64,000 nt of DNA from assembly GCA_022829145.1 (NCBI GenBank), contig CM040764.1:17333361-17397360 (forward strand). The letters are read 5' to 3'. Below are positions 35,701 through 64,000 of this stretch, one piece after another. Every line of letters starts with the position of its first letter. The first letter of the stretch is position 1. The position numbers and the translations under genes were made by a program. The notes under the pieces were generated by a model, which was not told the origin of the DNA, searched no databases, and saw nothing but the letters and a program-made list of their open reading frames with translations. This stretch comes from Albula goreensis (lineage: Eukaryota; Chordata; Actinopteri; Albuliformes; Albulidae).

Positions 35701-38700
35701 GATCAGAAGAACAATTGATTCATCTAACATGAATAAAATTGACACAACTGGATATCCATTCAATTTTTCAGCTTGCAGCTGAAAGCACCAGGCACGCTGA
35801 AAAGGTTGATGGTTGCCAGCCAAATCTCAGCCAATCCTGACTCTAAAACAGTCTGCAAATCAAATATACCTGTCCAAGACAAAGGGAGCTTTGTGTAAAG
35901 CAAGCCTTTTAAAACTAAGCACACAAACTCCTCTGAATTCCCTTGCAAACCAGACAGCCATAGTGTTGGGGATATACATGCACACACAATATTTAGTATA
36001 TTACGCTTTTGTTCAAGTGAAAGACATGTTTGTACAGAAATTGTTATAGCCTTAGAGCTCAGTATTAAGATAGCCAAGAAAACCACTCACTTGAAGAATT
36101 TATACTTGGCCTCTGTGTCAAATTTATCAATGCTCAGCTGGAACACGGACAGACCTTTAGTTCTCTGCCAAAGACAGCAAGCAGTTATTACCAGTCAAAC
36201 AAGCTGGCTTGATGACATATTTGATGAAATATTATGGCAATAATATCTTGGGTGTAGAACATCGTACATACCAAATGCTGGATCGGACACAAAGTCATAA
36301 CTTTCACCAAGTTCTGGAATGAAGCAAACAGAAGGCTCTTTATTGCGATTGTGAAAATGACACTTAAACTGGAGATTCATCATATCCAACAAAATTGAAA
36401 ACAAATAACCAAGATGATCTTGGCTGCTTTCACAAAATCATCAGTATGTGAGAGAAATGACAGTTAAAAACATATTTCTCACCCCAGGTACACTGAAAAA
36501 GATCTTCAGCTCCAGTAGTTCTACAGGCAGGCTCCCGTCTTCCACTCTCACTAGACTCTTCTCATATAGGTCCTAACAATGAGGGAGAGGGGGAGAGAGT
36601 GTACAGCATACCTCCATATGACACAATGAGGAACCAAAACACACACATCCTCACCATACTCTGTGGACTTTCAAATGGCACCAATGGAAGGAGAGTGTAT
36701 TTCCTTCAGACTAATAATGATTTATTGATTAATCTTGTAAGGGAAATCTACTTTGATACATGTGTGGCACATGCAATTACATTCAATTGCTGGGGTTTCA
36801 TTTTCAGATATTTAGCGATGTATATTTTCCAATTTATTTGAAACTTTAATTAAAAGCTCCAACAGCATATCCAGCCTTTGGTGGATCTTCATCCTCAGCG
36901 AACACAGGACTACTGTTGTAATATCCTACAGCTGGTCACTGATCAATCAAAAGGACAGCATGATGAGTGAAAGCAGTCTGATAGGCTTACCAGTCCCTTT
37001 GCCAGGCGAGATTCCTCTGTTCTGTCGAAGGGAAGAACATACTCATTCATACTCATCAAAGAACATACTCATTCATACTCATTGAAGAACTACTCATTCA
37101 TATCAGGCAGCACATCTGTGTTTTTTTTTTTATATGCCTGCTTTAATTTGGTTGCAAACTGCCCCACTGAAGGTAAACACAATTATATTTTATTGTATTA
37201 TACATTAGATACATAACTATCAATGAATGTAATATAAGCTACATACACCAAATCTTGTGTTGTGCATATTAACAGCAAATATAGTATCTGATGACCATTT
37301 AATGTGTTACAGAGACTGGGGGAAAAGGGTCACATACCTGCTCAGCAAAAGGTTAATGTGTTCCATATTAGACTGGAGGATAAACACAGGGCTGGCAAAA
37401 CACAAACACAAAACAAAATATTCTTCATGAACACCTACACATTTCACCATTTCAATATGTGAGAATTCATCTTAATGGTTATTTAGGGAAATTGTTTGAT
37501 TAATATCTGATAAATCAGTTACAAATCTCATATCATCCATCTAAGTCTTATTTTCTTGACACGGCAACTGAAAAACCTGATTTAAAATAATTTTTCAGGA
37601 AACTTGGGAAAATTTGAGAATTCATATTTAATGATAACTTTGTGTTAAGCGATGGACCGATTTTCAGGTGCCCATTCATGACCTTGCAGTACCTGTAGAT
37701 TGCAGGGAATCGCTCCACTGTGATGTGCTGAACGAAGAGCATGTACGCCAGACAGGCCAGTGACTCTTTGGGGTACCTAACGTCCTCCTCCAGGAAGCCT
37801 GGCTCCTCCTTCTTCTTTAGGAGGTGACGGAAGAGGAGGTCAGGCAGGCCCTCCCCTATCCTCCACAGAATGGTCTTCAATGAAGAAGAAAGAATGTGAG
37901 GGTTGTGTCTAAACTGGAGCTGAATGACAGTACTGTTCTGATACAGCTGACAGCAGCAGCACAGCACAGCAGTGAGATACATCAGAGATGGGTCCATGTC
38001 TTACACAGCGTGCACCCTTACCACGACCTCCACAGCAAAGCTCCTGAGAGCGGGGTTTTCAGGAGTGTCCGGGTCGATCTTCAGCTGCGCCTCAATGAGT
38101 GGCTCTCTGAGACTCTTCATACAGCTGCAAAAAGCACACTGTGATCACCATTCCACTGCTGCAGGACAGGCAGAGCTGCATCCCTCATGTTTATAACCAG
38201 ACTGTGCACAGCTAAAATACTCTCATCTGCTTACATGCATTTTCTACAATAAGGTTAAGGTGAGTTCCATTATTAAAAAAAGTGCTACAATTACCCCACA
38301 GTTTTTAACCATTTATTCTGACAGAGGAGTAGCATGTGACATAACTATTTAACTGTTCAAAGCTACAATATCACAATATCTATGTCACACACTGACAGAC
38401 TTATCCAGTTGACATGCTAGGTTAAATTTGGAGATACAGCCCAAACTCGAGTCTAAAGGGACAAACAGGCACACAGTCACCTACAACTTGAGCAGCTCAG
38501 TCCTAAGCTCATCGTCCTGGGCGTCAGCTTTGGGCTGCTCCGTCTCCACTTCCTCCACGAATGGGCGAACGAAGACTAGCAGGGCGGTGCAGCAGCGACA
38601 CAGCCCGTACGCATCCTCCTGCTCCTGCTCCTCAGTGTAGGGTACGGGCAGCCGGGCCACCTGGGACAGCAGGGTGGAAAGCGCCATGCCAACCGAGGAG

Positions 38701-40112
38701 GCCTTCTTCATGCCCAGTTTCAACAGCACTGCAGAGGTGAAGACAACTGGTCAAGGAGGTGAAGTTCCATGCTTGTACACGTGAGGGCGCCAAACACCAT
38801 CTAAAGCAGGTCTGGTCCTAAATCACAGTGCAAAGTGCTTTCTGTTTTTAAAATGCTACATTTTATGCCACATCTTCATTTCAACTTTGAATGCAGGAGG
38901 GCACTCTGGTTCAAAGAGTCAAATATCCTAGAAACATTGCTTCACCTGTTGAAGAGAACAAAAAAAACCTACACAAACATGATTATTATATCAAAGTCAC
39001 ATGGGACATAATCCACCAGTGACACCTACCTGTCTGCAAGGGCTGGAGAAGAAGACAGATTGTGTCTGCGATAGTGTCAGGGTGAGCTTCTTCAACCTGC
39101 TCCAGCAAACCAACAAGCAGCTCTTTGGCACTGCATTCCTAACCCAAAACAGACAAATGAATATACATCAGTGAAGACCCAAAGCACATTCACTTCATGG
39201 TTGATTTATCACCTATAGCCCTCACACAATAACAAAACGGCATAACTAAAATGTTACCTTATCCCTGTTTGTTAATTTGTACACATATGCGATGCATTTT
39301 TTCACAGGACCATTATGCTGTACCAAGCTGTCATAATGGACATTAGGGTTGTCACATTATTCCAGCATGATGGACCAGTGAGAGTGACTGACCTCCAGTA
39401 AGTGTGTGAGGATGTCCAAGCAGTGAGGAAGACTCTTGTCCTTTTTCTTCAATAGCACCTGCACCAGTGGGCTCAGAAGATTCCATCCCATACTCCTCAC
39501 AATGGCCTAGATGATACAGTACACATCAGTGTCCTGAGTTCAGTATTGTATCTGAACATCAGTCTGCAGAGTTCAGCATTGTATCTCCACATTACAATTA
39601 ATCAATGGCTCTCACAAAAACATCAGACAGTTAGAAACAATTCACAACGCCCCGGAGAGAGGACGTACTGATTGTTGTAAAATAAAGGGTCATATCGTTT
39701 CTCAGTCACACAACAATACAGGTCTACTGCCTAAATCTGTTACAAGCCTGTGCATAACAGAACTGCAGGGAGGGTCTGATACATTGGAATACGTGTTTCA
39801 GGAGAAGTTGAGAAGCACTGATACCAAAGTGCTCATCTTCTCACTGGGAATTCAGTTTACCTTGTTCTTCTCATCTTTGATGATGTCCAGCAGCAGGCCG
39901 CTGTCTCCCTGCTCAATGCAGGCCTTCCCTGCGGTCTGGAACAGCTCATAGTCCTCCGGCTTGAAGTTATCATCCTGGAGAACCTGCTGCTGAGACAGAG
40001 AGAGAGAGAGGGTTATCTCTACATGTCTCTGAATGTGCAGCACATATCAGGTACTTCACATGTTGTTACTCACGCATCTCTGGACCATGTCATTAAGCTG
40101 GTCTAAAGCCAT
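32773..40112 (-). CDS. glmn: Glomulin, FKBP-associated protein (18 coding exons)
   Basis: HEAT-like protein that binds RBX1 and restrains cullin-RING ubiquitin ligases; in humans its loss causes glomuvenous malformations. Coding exons in transcript order: 40074-40112, 39861-39989, 39393-39506, 39030-39138, 38485-38728, 38022-38124, 37693-37874, 37338-37391, 36991-37021, 36483-36572, 36272-36313, 36091-36164, 35587-35671, 34885-34994, 33720-33783, 33491-33626, 33047-33101 and 32773-32862. About 583 residues are expected against 594 in human. Diagnostic blocks include MALDQLNDMVQRC, VRSMGWNLLSPLVQVLL, PVPYTEEQEQEDAYGLCRCC, VKVMTLCPIQHL, KPLRIGLNMSRAHYEAEL and NMTPEMQLQVLNSALCTFDL. Phases agree at every junction except exon 16 to 17, which is one base off. 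Intron 13 has a GC donor. Stop codon at 32773-32775. Confidence 0.95.
37034..37102. repeat. Short tandem repeat in glmn intron
   Basis: Two and a half copies of a roughly 25-nt unit built on GAACATACTCATTCATACTC lie just upstream of glmn exon 9 on its strand. They overlap the likely branch-point/polypyrimidine region. Confidence 0.6.
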
Positions 40113-41070
40113 CCTTGGTGACTTCAACTCCACGATTATTCCTCACAAATGCTGCCTATGGAGTAGGAAGATTAATGCTAAAGATGTTAGATTTAAATTT
40201 GTAAAATGTCTGCATAAATACCATACATTTTGTATTATACATACACACAAATACATATAATATACAGATATATGCATTAAAAAACTGCTATGTTTTATAA
40301 ATCATTTTAATGAACAGTAATTATACCAGGACCAGGCATGCTCCTCATTCATCACCGTATCTTGTTTAAAGGTTCCCTGACAGCCCTGAGCAAATCTCTT
40401 TCTCAGCTAGCCAGCTAATGTCTGGAATAATAGGATTTAACTGGGGGACTGCCTTGGGCTACTTTTCGAGAACCGTACTAACAATAGCAATCCCTAATGC
40501 ACAGAAATGTCTGGAATGATTCATGAGTATATGGTCATAGAACATTGATAATTAGTTAATACTGTGATAGCTAAATATCTGATAATGCAAACTACATAGA
40601 CACATGCAATGCTGTGTTTCCAGCTCGTTTTCTTTTTGTACGAAGTGTGACACAGCTCATTCATTACTGTCATATTAGCATTTAGCTAATTATCTGTGTT
40701 TGTAAGAAATAACATGTGCGTCCGTCGTCCGTCTAGGATCAATGACAAGCAAGCTACTTTTAGCCAGCTATCATTAAATCACTGAGATGTAATCAATCCA
40801 CCAGAAAGGATAGTAGGAATGGATTACTAGAAAGCTACCGTTATCAGTTTCACCAGCTCCTTACAGGATGAATTAGTGAGCATAGCGATTAGACACCTAA
40901 TGTTAGCTTGCTAGCTAACAGTTGCGATTTCATTTAAATATCACTGCGTCAACAAAGTTACAAAACGGAATATCTGAACAGATCTATTTTCCACTAATGA
41001 CAGTAGCATTCAAAGAAAAGGGGTAAAGACTGCTCCGAGTGCAACTTTGTAAAATTGTGTACATACTCAC

Positions 41071-41110
41071 ATGTTTATCCCCAGCAGTAACAGCGCGTGT
41101 CATTTATTTC
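41071..41110 (-). other. glmn: glmn non-coding first exon (donor defined, 5' end approximate)
   Basis: On the minus strand the sequence GGATAAACAT|GTGAGTATG provides a consensus donor at 41071. The translation start is in the next exon (40110-40112), preceded by acceptor CCATAG. This places the glmn transcription start within the rpap2 leader region. Confidence 0.5.
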
Positions 41111-41208
41111 GGAAGCGTTTGAAGGTTTGTTCCTGTTTCCTTGCCGTAGGATTTTACGTCACGGGTTAAATGTGAGAACAGTGCAAACAAGCTGTGACAG
41201 GAAGAAGC
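41071..41208. promoter_or_regulatory. Shared head-to-head promoter of glmn and rpap2
   Basis: The glmn leader donor (41071) and the rpap2 start codon (41209) are only 138 bp apart on opposite strands. Between them lie a CRE-like TTACGTCA (41154-41161), an ETS-like TTCGGAAGCG (about 41108-41117) and another TTCCTGTTTCC. No TATA box is seen. This is the usual layout of a bidirectional housekeeping promoter. Confidence 0.6.
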
Positions 41209-54031
<12,823 letters not shown>

Positions 54032-54192
54032 GAACACACCAGCAAGAGCCCCCAGCCGTGCTCCCTCACATGGACCAGCAGAACTGTCACAGAGCTGGTT
54101 AAAGCAAGGAACCCGGCTGTCTCTCCGCTGCACCCTGCCCATCCTCTACACTGAAAAATACACCAGCTCCGTTTACCTTTCCCGGCTGTCTC

Positions 54193-54198
54193 AATAAA
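54193..54198 (+). other. rpap2: rpap2 poly(A) signal
   Basis: AATAAA 162 nt after the rpap2 stop, followed by a TGTATTGTTTG-type GT-rich stretch. It is the first canonical hexamer downstream. Confidence 0.75.
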
Positions 54199-54229
54199 TG
54201 TATTTTCAGGTTACATAAAAATGAAGTGT

Positions 54230-56735
54230 ATTGTTTGTTTTTATCTTTGGGAATTACTGAAATCCTCATTGATCCCCAGTAAGTGGGGCTCACTGCATGA
54301 TTTTCGTTTTTGTTTGCCCCAAAGTATCGGGCCTGAATATAAGCACACCTAGAAAAATTAAGTATTTGTAAAAATAAGCATAATTGCAGAATAACATCTG
54401 TTGAGCTTGACTTGGACTCCTGCTGCTTACTCTTTTCCTTGAGGCTAAATTAAGTTCTGTGATAACAGGTCTAACGTTCTCTGGCAAAGAAGAAACCTAT
54501 CCAACTGTAAAAACGGCTTTGTTGTATTTACCCTCTGTTTGGTTAAAAAAAAGAAAAAAAAAAAGGAGCCACGCGTGTGTTGAAAGTAAAAACAGCAGCC
54601 ATTTCAGCCCCGTGGGGTGGTAGTGCCTCATTTAAACTGTCAACTGTTGTAATTACTCTGATGAATAGAGGAACTGTAGCCTACGTACGATGTAGGTAGA
54701 CACCACTTGCGCGCATGTTGTGTGACGTTTTATTCATACCCCGGCCGCATGTATGGTTATATAATATTTTAGCAATTAAATATTATTTCTAGTAATACAT
54801 GCTATAATAAAGCCTAATTAACAATAGCCAATACAGTAACATGAAGATATGTTTTCAGAAATAAGAAGACCCAGCTTGATGGGGGCGTTTTCTTTTGTCT
54901 CCTCTAAGCTCTTGTTTAATAGCCTGGAGCAATAAACTAGTTTTTAAAGTGATTTAAAGGGTACCGTTAAAACCCGAGACATTTTGCCGAAAGAGTGCCT
55001 TCCAGTTTTAAGTAAAAACACCAGCTCAAGCAACATTTGCGTAATTATTATTTAATCTATTTTTTCCATCAGAATTCCATTTTCCAAATGTGTACACATC
55101 TGGAGCCCTTGACCGCAAACTAGCCCCCGAGGCGTATTTAGGCGCAAATCGTAACCCTCTGCAGGTTGCTGCCTGACAAACTGGTGATGTGAATTAAGTA
55201 ATTTAAGAAATGTATATATCATCAAAAGCGTATTAAGTTTATAGCTAAAACTATGAATTGTCATTTGTTTCAATCATGGCGCTCTAAATGCAAGAGCAGA
55301 AAGACGGTATTCGAGCCAAATTGACCATTATGAACTTTGGTTGACGAAACAGATAAATAATGCCACTATTCTGATAAGGTAAATCGGTATTTTGTATCAG
55401 CGAAAATTTTAAGAAAAGCAATGCCTCTCCCTCAACAACCGTCAATCTAAATTACATTCTCGACTACAAATAAAAACGTCATAGGCTGTCATTCAGTAAA
55501 TATTGTCTATGAAATGGTGCAGTAAAAGTGACGCCAGGTCTGTGAACTTCCTTTACATACAGTTTATAAACTCGAATTTGCGCTTCTTCAAACGATTGTT
55601 AACAATCTGTGGTGTTTGAAAATGTTTGGTTTGGGCCAGATGTTTCGCGAGAGAGGAAGGAAAGCTTGCACATTGTTGGTGATTTTAGTGAAGGATGTAA
55701 CCATTACATTTACCGGCATTAAAGTGGAATTTTATTGTCTCTTAACGTACAGGTTGTCTTTTTTAATTTGTCAGTTTTAATTCATCTTACACGTTCTGTA
55801 TGTAATTTGAAAGAACATGGTTAAAAGTGTTTTTGGTTTTATTTTGATGTTTTTTTATGTATTTTTTTTTTTTTTTTTACAAAATACTAAATCATTTATT
55901 GAAAGTTAATGAGGGAAAGTTCGTTTTCCACGTTTTGACATTTTACATTTTACCTCTTGGCTCCATCCATTGTGGAGACATTTAAAAAAATCATGTTGTA
56001 CTTATTACAATTTTGAAAAATCCTAAAACTTGTCTCAGGGCAGTAAATCCAATGTGTTTTTGTTTTTGGAGACGGAAAACTGTCTATTTGAGATTTACTT
56101 TTCAATTAGAAAATGCAGCCTTTTGCTTTTCTGTGGTTTGAATGGTGTACCAAATGTCTCGCTGGAAGTGATATTAAAAATTGATATCTTGAACAAAGGT
56201 GTGCACTCATAGCTCCTGTTTCCTTGGTTTATGTTACCCCGATAAACAAAGGCTATATAGAAATGACCTTAATGAATAATTGGAGGTGGAATAGCCATTC
56301 ATTTTTAATACCTTCCTTGCAAATCTAAAATCATGCTGGTTTGCCACAGGCTGTGCTAATTCAACAGATGCATGACAGGAATGAAGAATCCAAGAAAAAA
56401 ATATATTTGTTTTTATAACACTCAGAAGTGACTGATAATGTAAGCTATCAAACTTTTACACCCACACCGCATTGGTGTGTTGTCTTGGGGTTTCTTTCCT
56501 ATGCGAAGGTCCGAATACATTTATCCATGGGCTGGCCATTACATTTGTAGAAATAGCCTACGTTAATAAAACTATTAAACGACGAACCTTTGATACTGAA
56601 ACGAAGGTTTTTTTTTTTGATTGTTCATTGTGAGGTAAGGCTGGCTTTGGATGATCAAATGAAACAAGCACAATTTAAACCAAATCCAGTCATTACTGAT
56701 CACATCTCAAAAAAACGAGCATATTGTATTATTTA
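54230..56735. other. Interval between convergent rpap2 and gfi1, no gene seen
   Basis: AT-rich, with T runs (55861-55878) and only short chance frames. The right part may belong to the gfi1 3'UTR, since minus-strand AATAAA signals occur at 57563-57568 and 56738-56743. Confidence 0.5.
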
Positions 56736-56737
56736 AA

Positions 56738-57568
56738 TTTATTGAGAATAAGATTATTCTCTCAACAACAAATAATTTCAATTAGTATAATAGTATCAGA
56801 CAATACGTCTTATTTTACTATATATAGCCTACATAAGCTACAAAGGAAACAGTGAATTCTTACATATACATTTCAGCAACCTTATTGTGAATTTAGAGTA
56901 ACAAAGTTAGCTCCGCAAGTAAAATCTGAGCCGTTTAAAAATACAAAAGTGCAATCCAAACCTTCAAATTATGGTTTACAAAACGTTTAAGAATAAAAAC
57001 CAGATTGTACATGTTCTGGTAACCGGTATACTCATTTACAGACACAAAATACAATATAGGAACCGTTGGGGGAAAAAAATAACATTAGTCTATCAATGCT
57101 TACTATCTTTCAATATTTTTACATAAACAAAATCTTTGCTCTTCTTTTTGTAGTGACTGTTTTGCTAGCATATGTACAGCGCTGGCTGAAAACAAATGAC
57201 ATTCTTTTAAAAAGCGGTGATTTTCTTTCACGCCATTTCCTCCTGGGGCATCTGTTTTAGGATATACAGTATTCATCTTTGCAATCAGTGGTTATATTGC
57301 CTCTCTGATTATTTATGTAACAATATTTTGGGTTTAGACACGCTCTCCTGGCATTCCAACATGTTGATATGTAGGTCAAACCTAAAGCATCCCATCACCA
57401 ACCGAATGAAACACTGGTTGTACTTTCTGCTCACACAACACAACAAATGTCGCCTTCGTAAATCTCAAACGATATATTAGTAAATATTTTTTAAAATTCG
57501 AGGAGGAACTTTTGTTGTTCAATTAACAAGTGCTTTTCGGTAGGTTTTGTTGACCTCTATAATTTATT
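56738..57568 (-). other. gfi1: gfi1 3' end region with candidate poly(A) signals
   Basis: Minus-strand AATAAA hexamers occur at 57563-57568 and 56738-56743. The first lies only 84 nt past the stop and the second about 900 nt past it. The TAA stop itself is embedded in an AAAATAAAG sequence. Confidence 0.35.
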
Positions 57569-57651
57569 AAATAGTGTTTGAATTCACAAGGCTAAAGGTA
57601 AATTACACTGACAGCTCCAATAGTTAAACTTTTGCGTTTGGCACTGTGTCT

Positions 57652-61349
<3,698 letters not shown>

Positions 61350-61440
61350 CTTCACTCCTCGCAGCTCTCACGCTTCAGTTCCAAAATCTCTCGGGACTCC
61401 AACCTGATGGTCCCACGAAGCAGGCAGCAGTGTTTTATCT
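61350..61440 (-). other. gfi1: gfi1 5'UTR with likely upstream non-coding exon
   Basis: On the minus strand a good acceptor (AAATCTTTTCAG) lies at 61441-61452, 92 nt before the start codon. The translated exon therefore probably begins at 61440 and is spliced from a non-coding first exon further right. Alternatively transcription starts nearby, as a TTATAT box lies at 61480-61485. Confidence 0.4.
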
Positions 61441-61499
61441 CTGAAAAGATTTTAAGACCATGAGTGGATGTCAGCCCCAATATAAGGGGCTCTTGGCAA

Positions 61500-64000
61500 G
61501 AGACGGGGCGTGCGCAAAGCCACTGGATCGTTTACCAGGTGTTATGAGGACAGGTGCCTAAAGAGGCAACTATCCCACAGGCCCCCAGGGCTTGTGATTG
61601 GTCCCACGGAAAACAAACGCGATGCAGCCTGTCAGATCCGACTGTATTACCGGAGGGAATTTAAACTGATGGCAATCTGGATAAGTGACACACTGCTTTA
61701 TCGCTTTGTTACTCAACCCCACAGAATAGAGCCAGGAGTAAGAGGAAATACGGGGAAGGGGGGTGGCATTCAATTTACTGTAGGGTGGACTAAAAGTTGC
61801 CGAAATTTATTCAGCATCCTTTTTTATTTTCTAGAGAAAAATGACCATGTCATGAAATGATCATGTATATATTTTTGCCTATTTATATTATAAAGTTGTT
61901 GATTGAGTCTGAATCTATTTTATTAAGTGATAGAATTTACGAATCGGGGCGTAATTCAAACAAGTGTGAAAAGAACTTCATTTAATATTTTGTATCATGT
62001 ATAATATCAGAAGGAAATACACACAATATCTAAAACATGACTTAGTTATCATCGTATGCCAGCAGCAAAAGAATGAAATTCGAGTAGCTATTTTATATAT
62101 AGATCACTGAAAATGTAGCCTACTGAAAATATATGACCTTTGCGACAGACAAAAAAACCACAACGAAGAGGGGTAATTTGGCAAAAAAAAAAAAAAAAAT
62201 TCTGTTCTTTGTTATAGTGTGAATATGACGTGAAACTTATAAATGTCCAAGAGGAAGCACATAATTTCAGCAAAACAAAATTGGATTGGAGACATTCGTT
62301 CGCCCACATGAGCGAGGTCCACCTCTGCAGTCTCGAGTTTCATGCTAAATTACGTATGCGCGAGTAAACAGAGCTACCTTGTTTGCAGCTCACACTGACT
62401 GGGCGCTGATAATACCCCCTCTAATTATACACACATAGTAACTGCATTCACATTACACGACAGACTGCAAGTAGGGACCAAAGCTATTCCATTACACAGC
62501 TGATCATGGCGCGTGCCACTCTTCCCATCTTGCAGGAGAAAGAGTCTGAATAAGTACACCTATTCCGGTTAAAAGAGAAGTCTCTTAATGAATGACTCTC
62601 CCACTATGTAAAGGAACTATACTATGCATCTCACACTGAATTTCATTAATTAATTCATACATTCATTCATTGCATTGCATTTCATTAAGTTAGAAAGAAC
62701 GTATAGGCTTGCCTTCCATACAGTCGTAACAGACAGAATAGAAATTATTGATGAATGCAGGCAAAATATTAAGTATGTTGTAACAGACTGCATTAAAATC
62801 TGAATGCGAGTCGTAAATGATACTTATTAAGAATGAATAAGTTTAGATATCATTATGAAATTGTTATTTATTGTCGAACATGCCCATGTAAATTTAGGAC
62901 ATTATCTGGTTGAACGGAATTCCAGATGACGTTTCCGTTGATCACCCACACCTCACTGGAAATCAAAGCTATTTGATATATGGTATTTGCTAAGTCAAAC
63001 TCCATCAAGACTCAAGAAGCAGCGTCTGCCCTCTGTCGATTATTTTAAGTAATCTCCGGGTGAGTGCAAATCCTCTACGCAGATATCCAACACTTTTCAC
63101 GGAGACTGGGAATCTCCATCACTAACACTGTCACAACTTGCATGACTTCGAAATGTAATTTGTGACAGCAGTAGGCCAACTTAAAAACCAAATGTGTGAT
63201 TCCTTTCCAAAATGTACCATGTCTCGTCGCTTACAACTGTAGATGACAAATAATATAGCCATTGTTTTTGTCGTTTCTACAAACAATTAATGGAAAATCT
63301 CCCCCAAAATCTGCAACCACTGCCCGGTGTGAAATGAAATCATTGCCTAAGTGTCAAGCACTGCATTCAAGTTTTTTGGCAGGCAAGATAAAATCCGTTG
63401 AAATAAATGTGGGAAAGTAATACGCCACACCACCTGCGAGCGCTTGGGTTCTTTAGATAAAGCAGTAAAAACACATGGGTCATTCTTGAAATAACGCAGC
63501 AATTCACCATAATCATTCTTCTCTCTAATAAAATATTTCAGGTGTGAAAAAGATTTTGGAAAGTTTTGGTCGAAAGGAAATAAATGACCAGTCTTTAGTG
63601 TATAGTCAAGATTTTTGCAGTCTGCAAATATTAGGCTTGCAGATTTTGGCTGGATGTTTTCCACTCTAGGGCTGGTTAGGTGCAAGACAACCTGATATTT
63701 CTTAAACTGTTTCTTAAACTCTCTCTAAACATCATAAGCAAATACATTTCCAAAGCAAACTAAGCCTCTTAGTACTTGGACATAGAACTGAAGTGGTCTC
63801 CATCCACACTGATTTGACTCTAAGTGCATTTGGTGGGATTTATTTATGGCGTTCCCCAGAGATTTCAAGTACAACTTGGTGAGACGATATGTCTCGGAGA
63901 GTCATTTCTTAGATTCATTTAACCTAATAAATCATAACCCTCGTAGGCATGCAGCTAACACATTGCAATAGTCCACACATTCTTCAAGACACATATGTGA
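61500..64000. other. gfi1 upstream region, no gene seen
   Basis: No exon-like coding sequence recognised on either strand. It contains a poly(A) run (62183-62199) and scattered GATA-type and E-box-like sites, for example GCTGATAATA near 62405. The 112-codon minus frame at 63347-63685 shows no family resemblance. Confidence 0.45.

Overview
This is a vertebrate nuclear window, most likely from a ray-finned (teleost-like) fish. It carries multi-exon genes with GT-AG introns, abundant (GT)n/(CA)n microsatellites, AT-rich intergenic DNA and five recognisable vertebrate genes. I assembled the gene models by hand from exon homology, splice signals and codon-phase bookkeeping. Exon coordinates are given inside each gene entry.

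Layout, left to right. (1) 238-685 (+): the last two coding exons of acadm (mitochondrial medium-chain acyl-CoA dehydrogenase), then a 3'UTR containing a possible short inverted-repeat element. (2) About 1.4-18.0 kb: a 16 kb stretch with no gene I can support; it holds microsatellites and some palindromic, homeodomain/SOX/FOX-motif-rich patches that could be enhancers. (3) 18.18-29.05 kb (+): btbd8/KIAA1107 ('APache', the AP2-interacting clathrin-endocytosis protein), present here without any visible BTB-domain exons, starting from its own apparent promoter. (4) 29.4-32.7 kb: no supported gene. (5) 32.77-41.1 kb (-): a complete glmn (glomulin) in 18 coding exons. (6) 41.2-54.03 kb (+): a complete rpap2 (RNA polymerase II CTD phosphatase) in 12 exons, sharing a head-to-head promoter with glmn. 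(7) 57.65-61.35 kb (-): a complete gfi1 (SNAG plus six C2H2 zinc fingers), convergent with rpap2. (8) 61.5-64 kb: gfi1 upstream region, no gene seen.

The btbd8-glmn-rpap2-gfi1 order and strands match what I recall of the human 1p22 block, except that C1orf146, expected between BTBD8 and GLMN, is not visible. acadm lies far away on human chromosome 1, so acadm next to btbd8 marks a rearranged or fish-specific junction.

The most notable observations are two exon junctions where the conserved reading frame is off by one base beside a homopolymer (rpap2 42897/43226 and glmn 33491/33101), a non-canonical GC-AG intron in glmn, a tandem donor in glmn where a 6-nt shift adds a stop codon, a shared glmn/rpap2 promoter with a CRE-like site, and the BTB-less APache gene with a DPF (AP2 appendage-binding) motif. 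I found no mobile gene system, CRISPR array, RNA gene or plausibly undescribed molecular machine.
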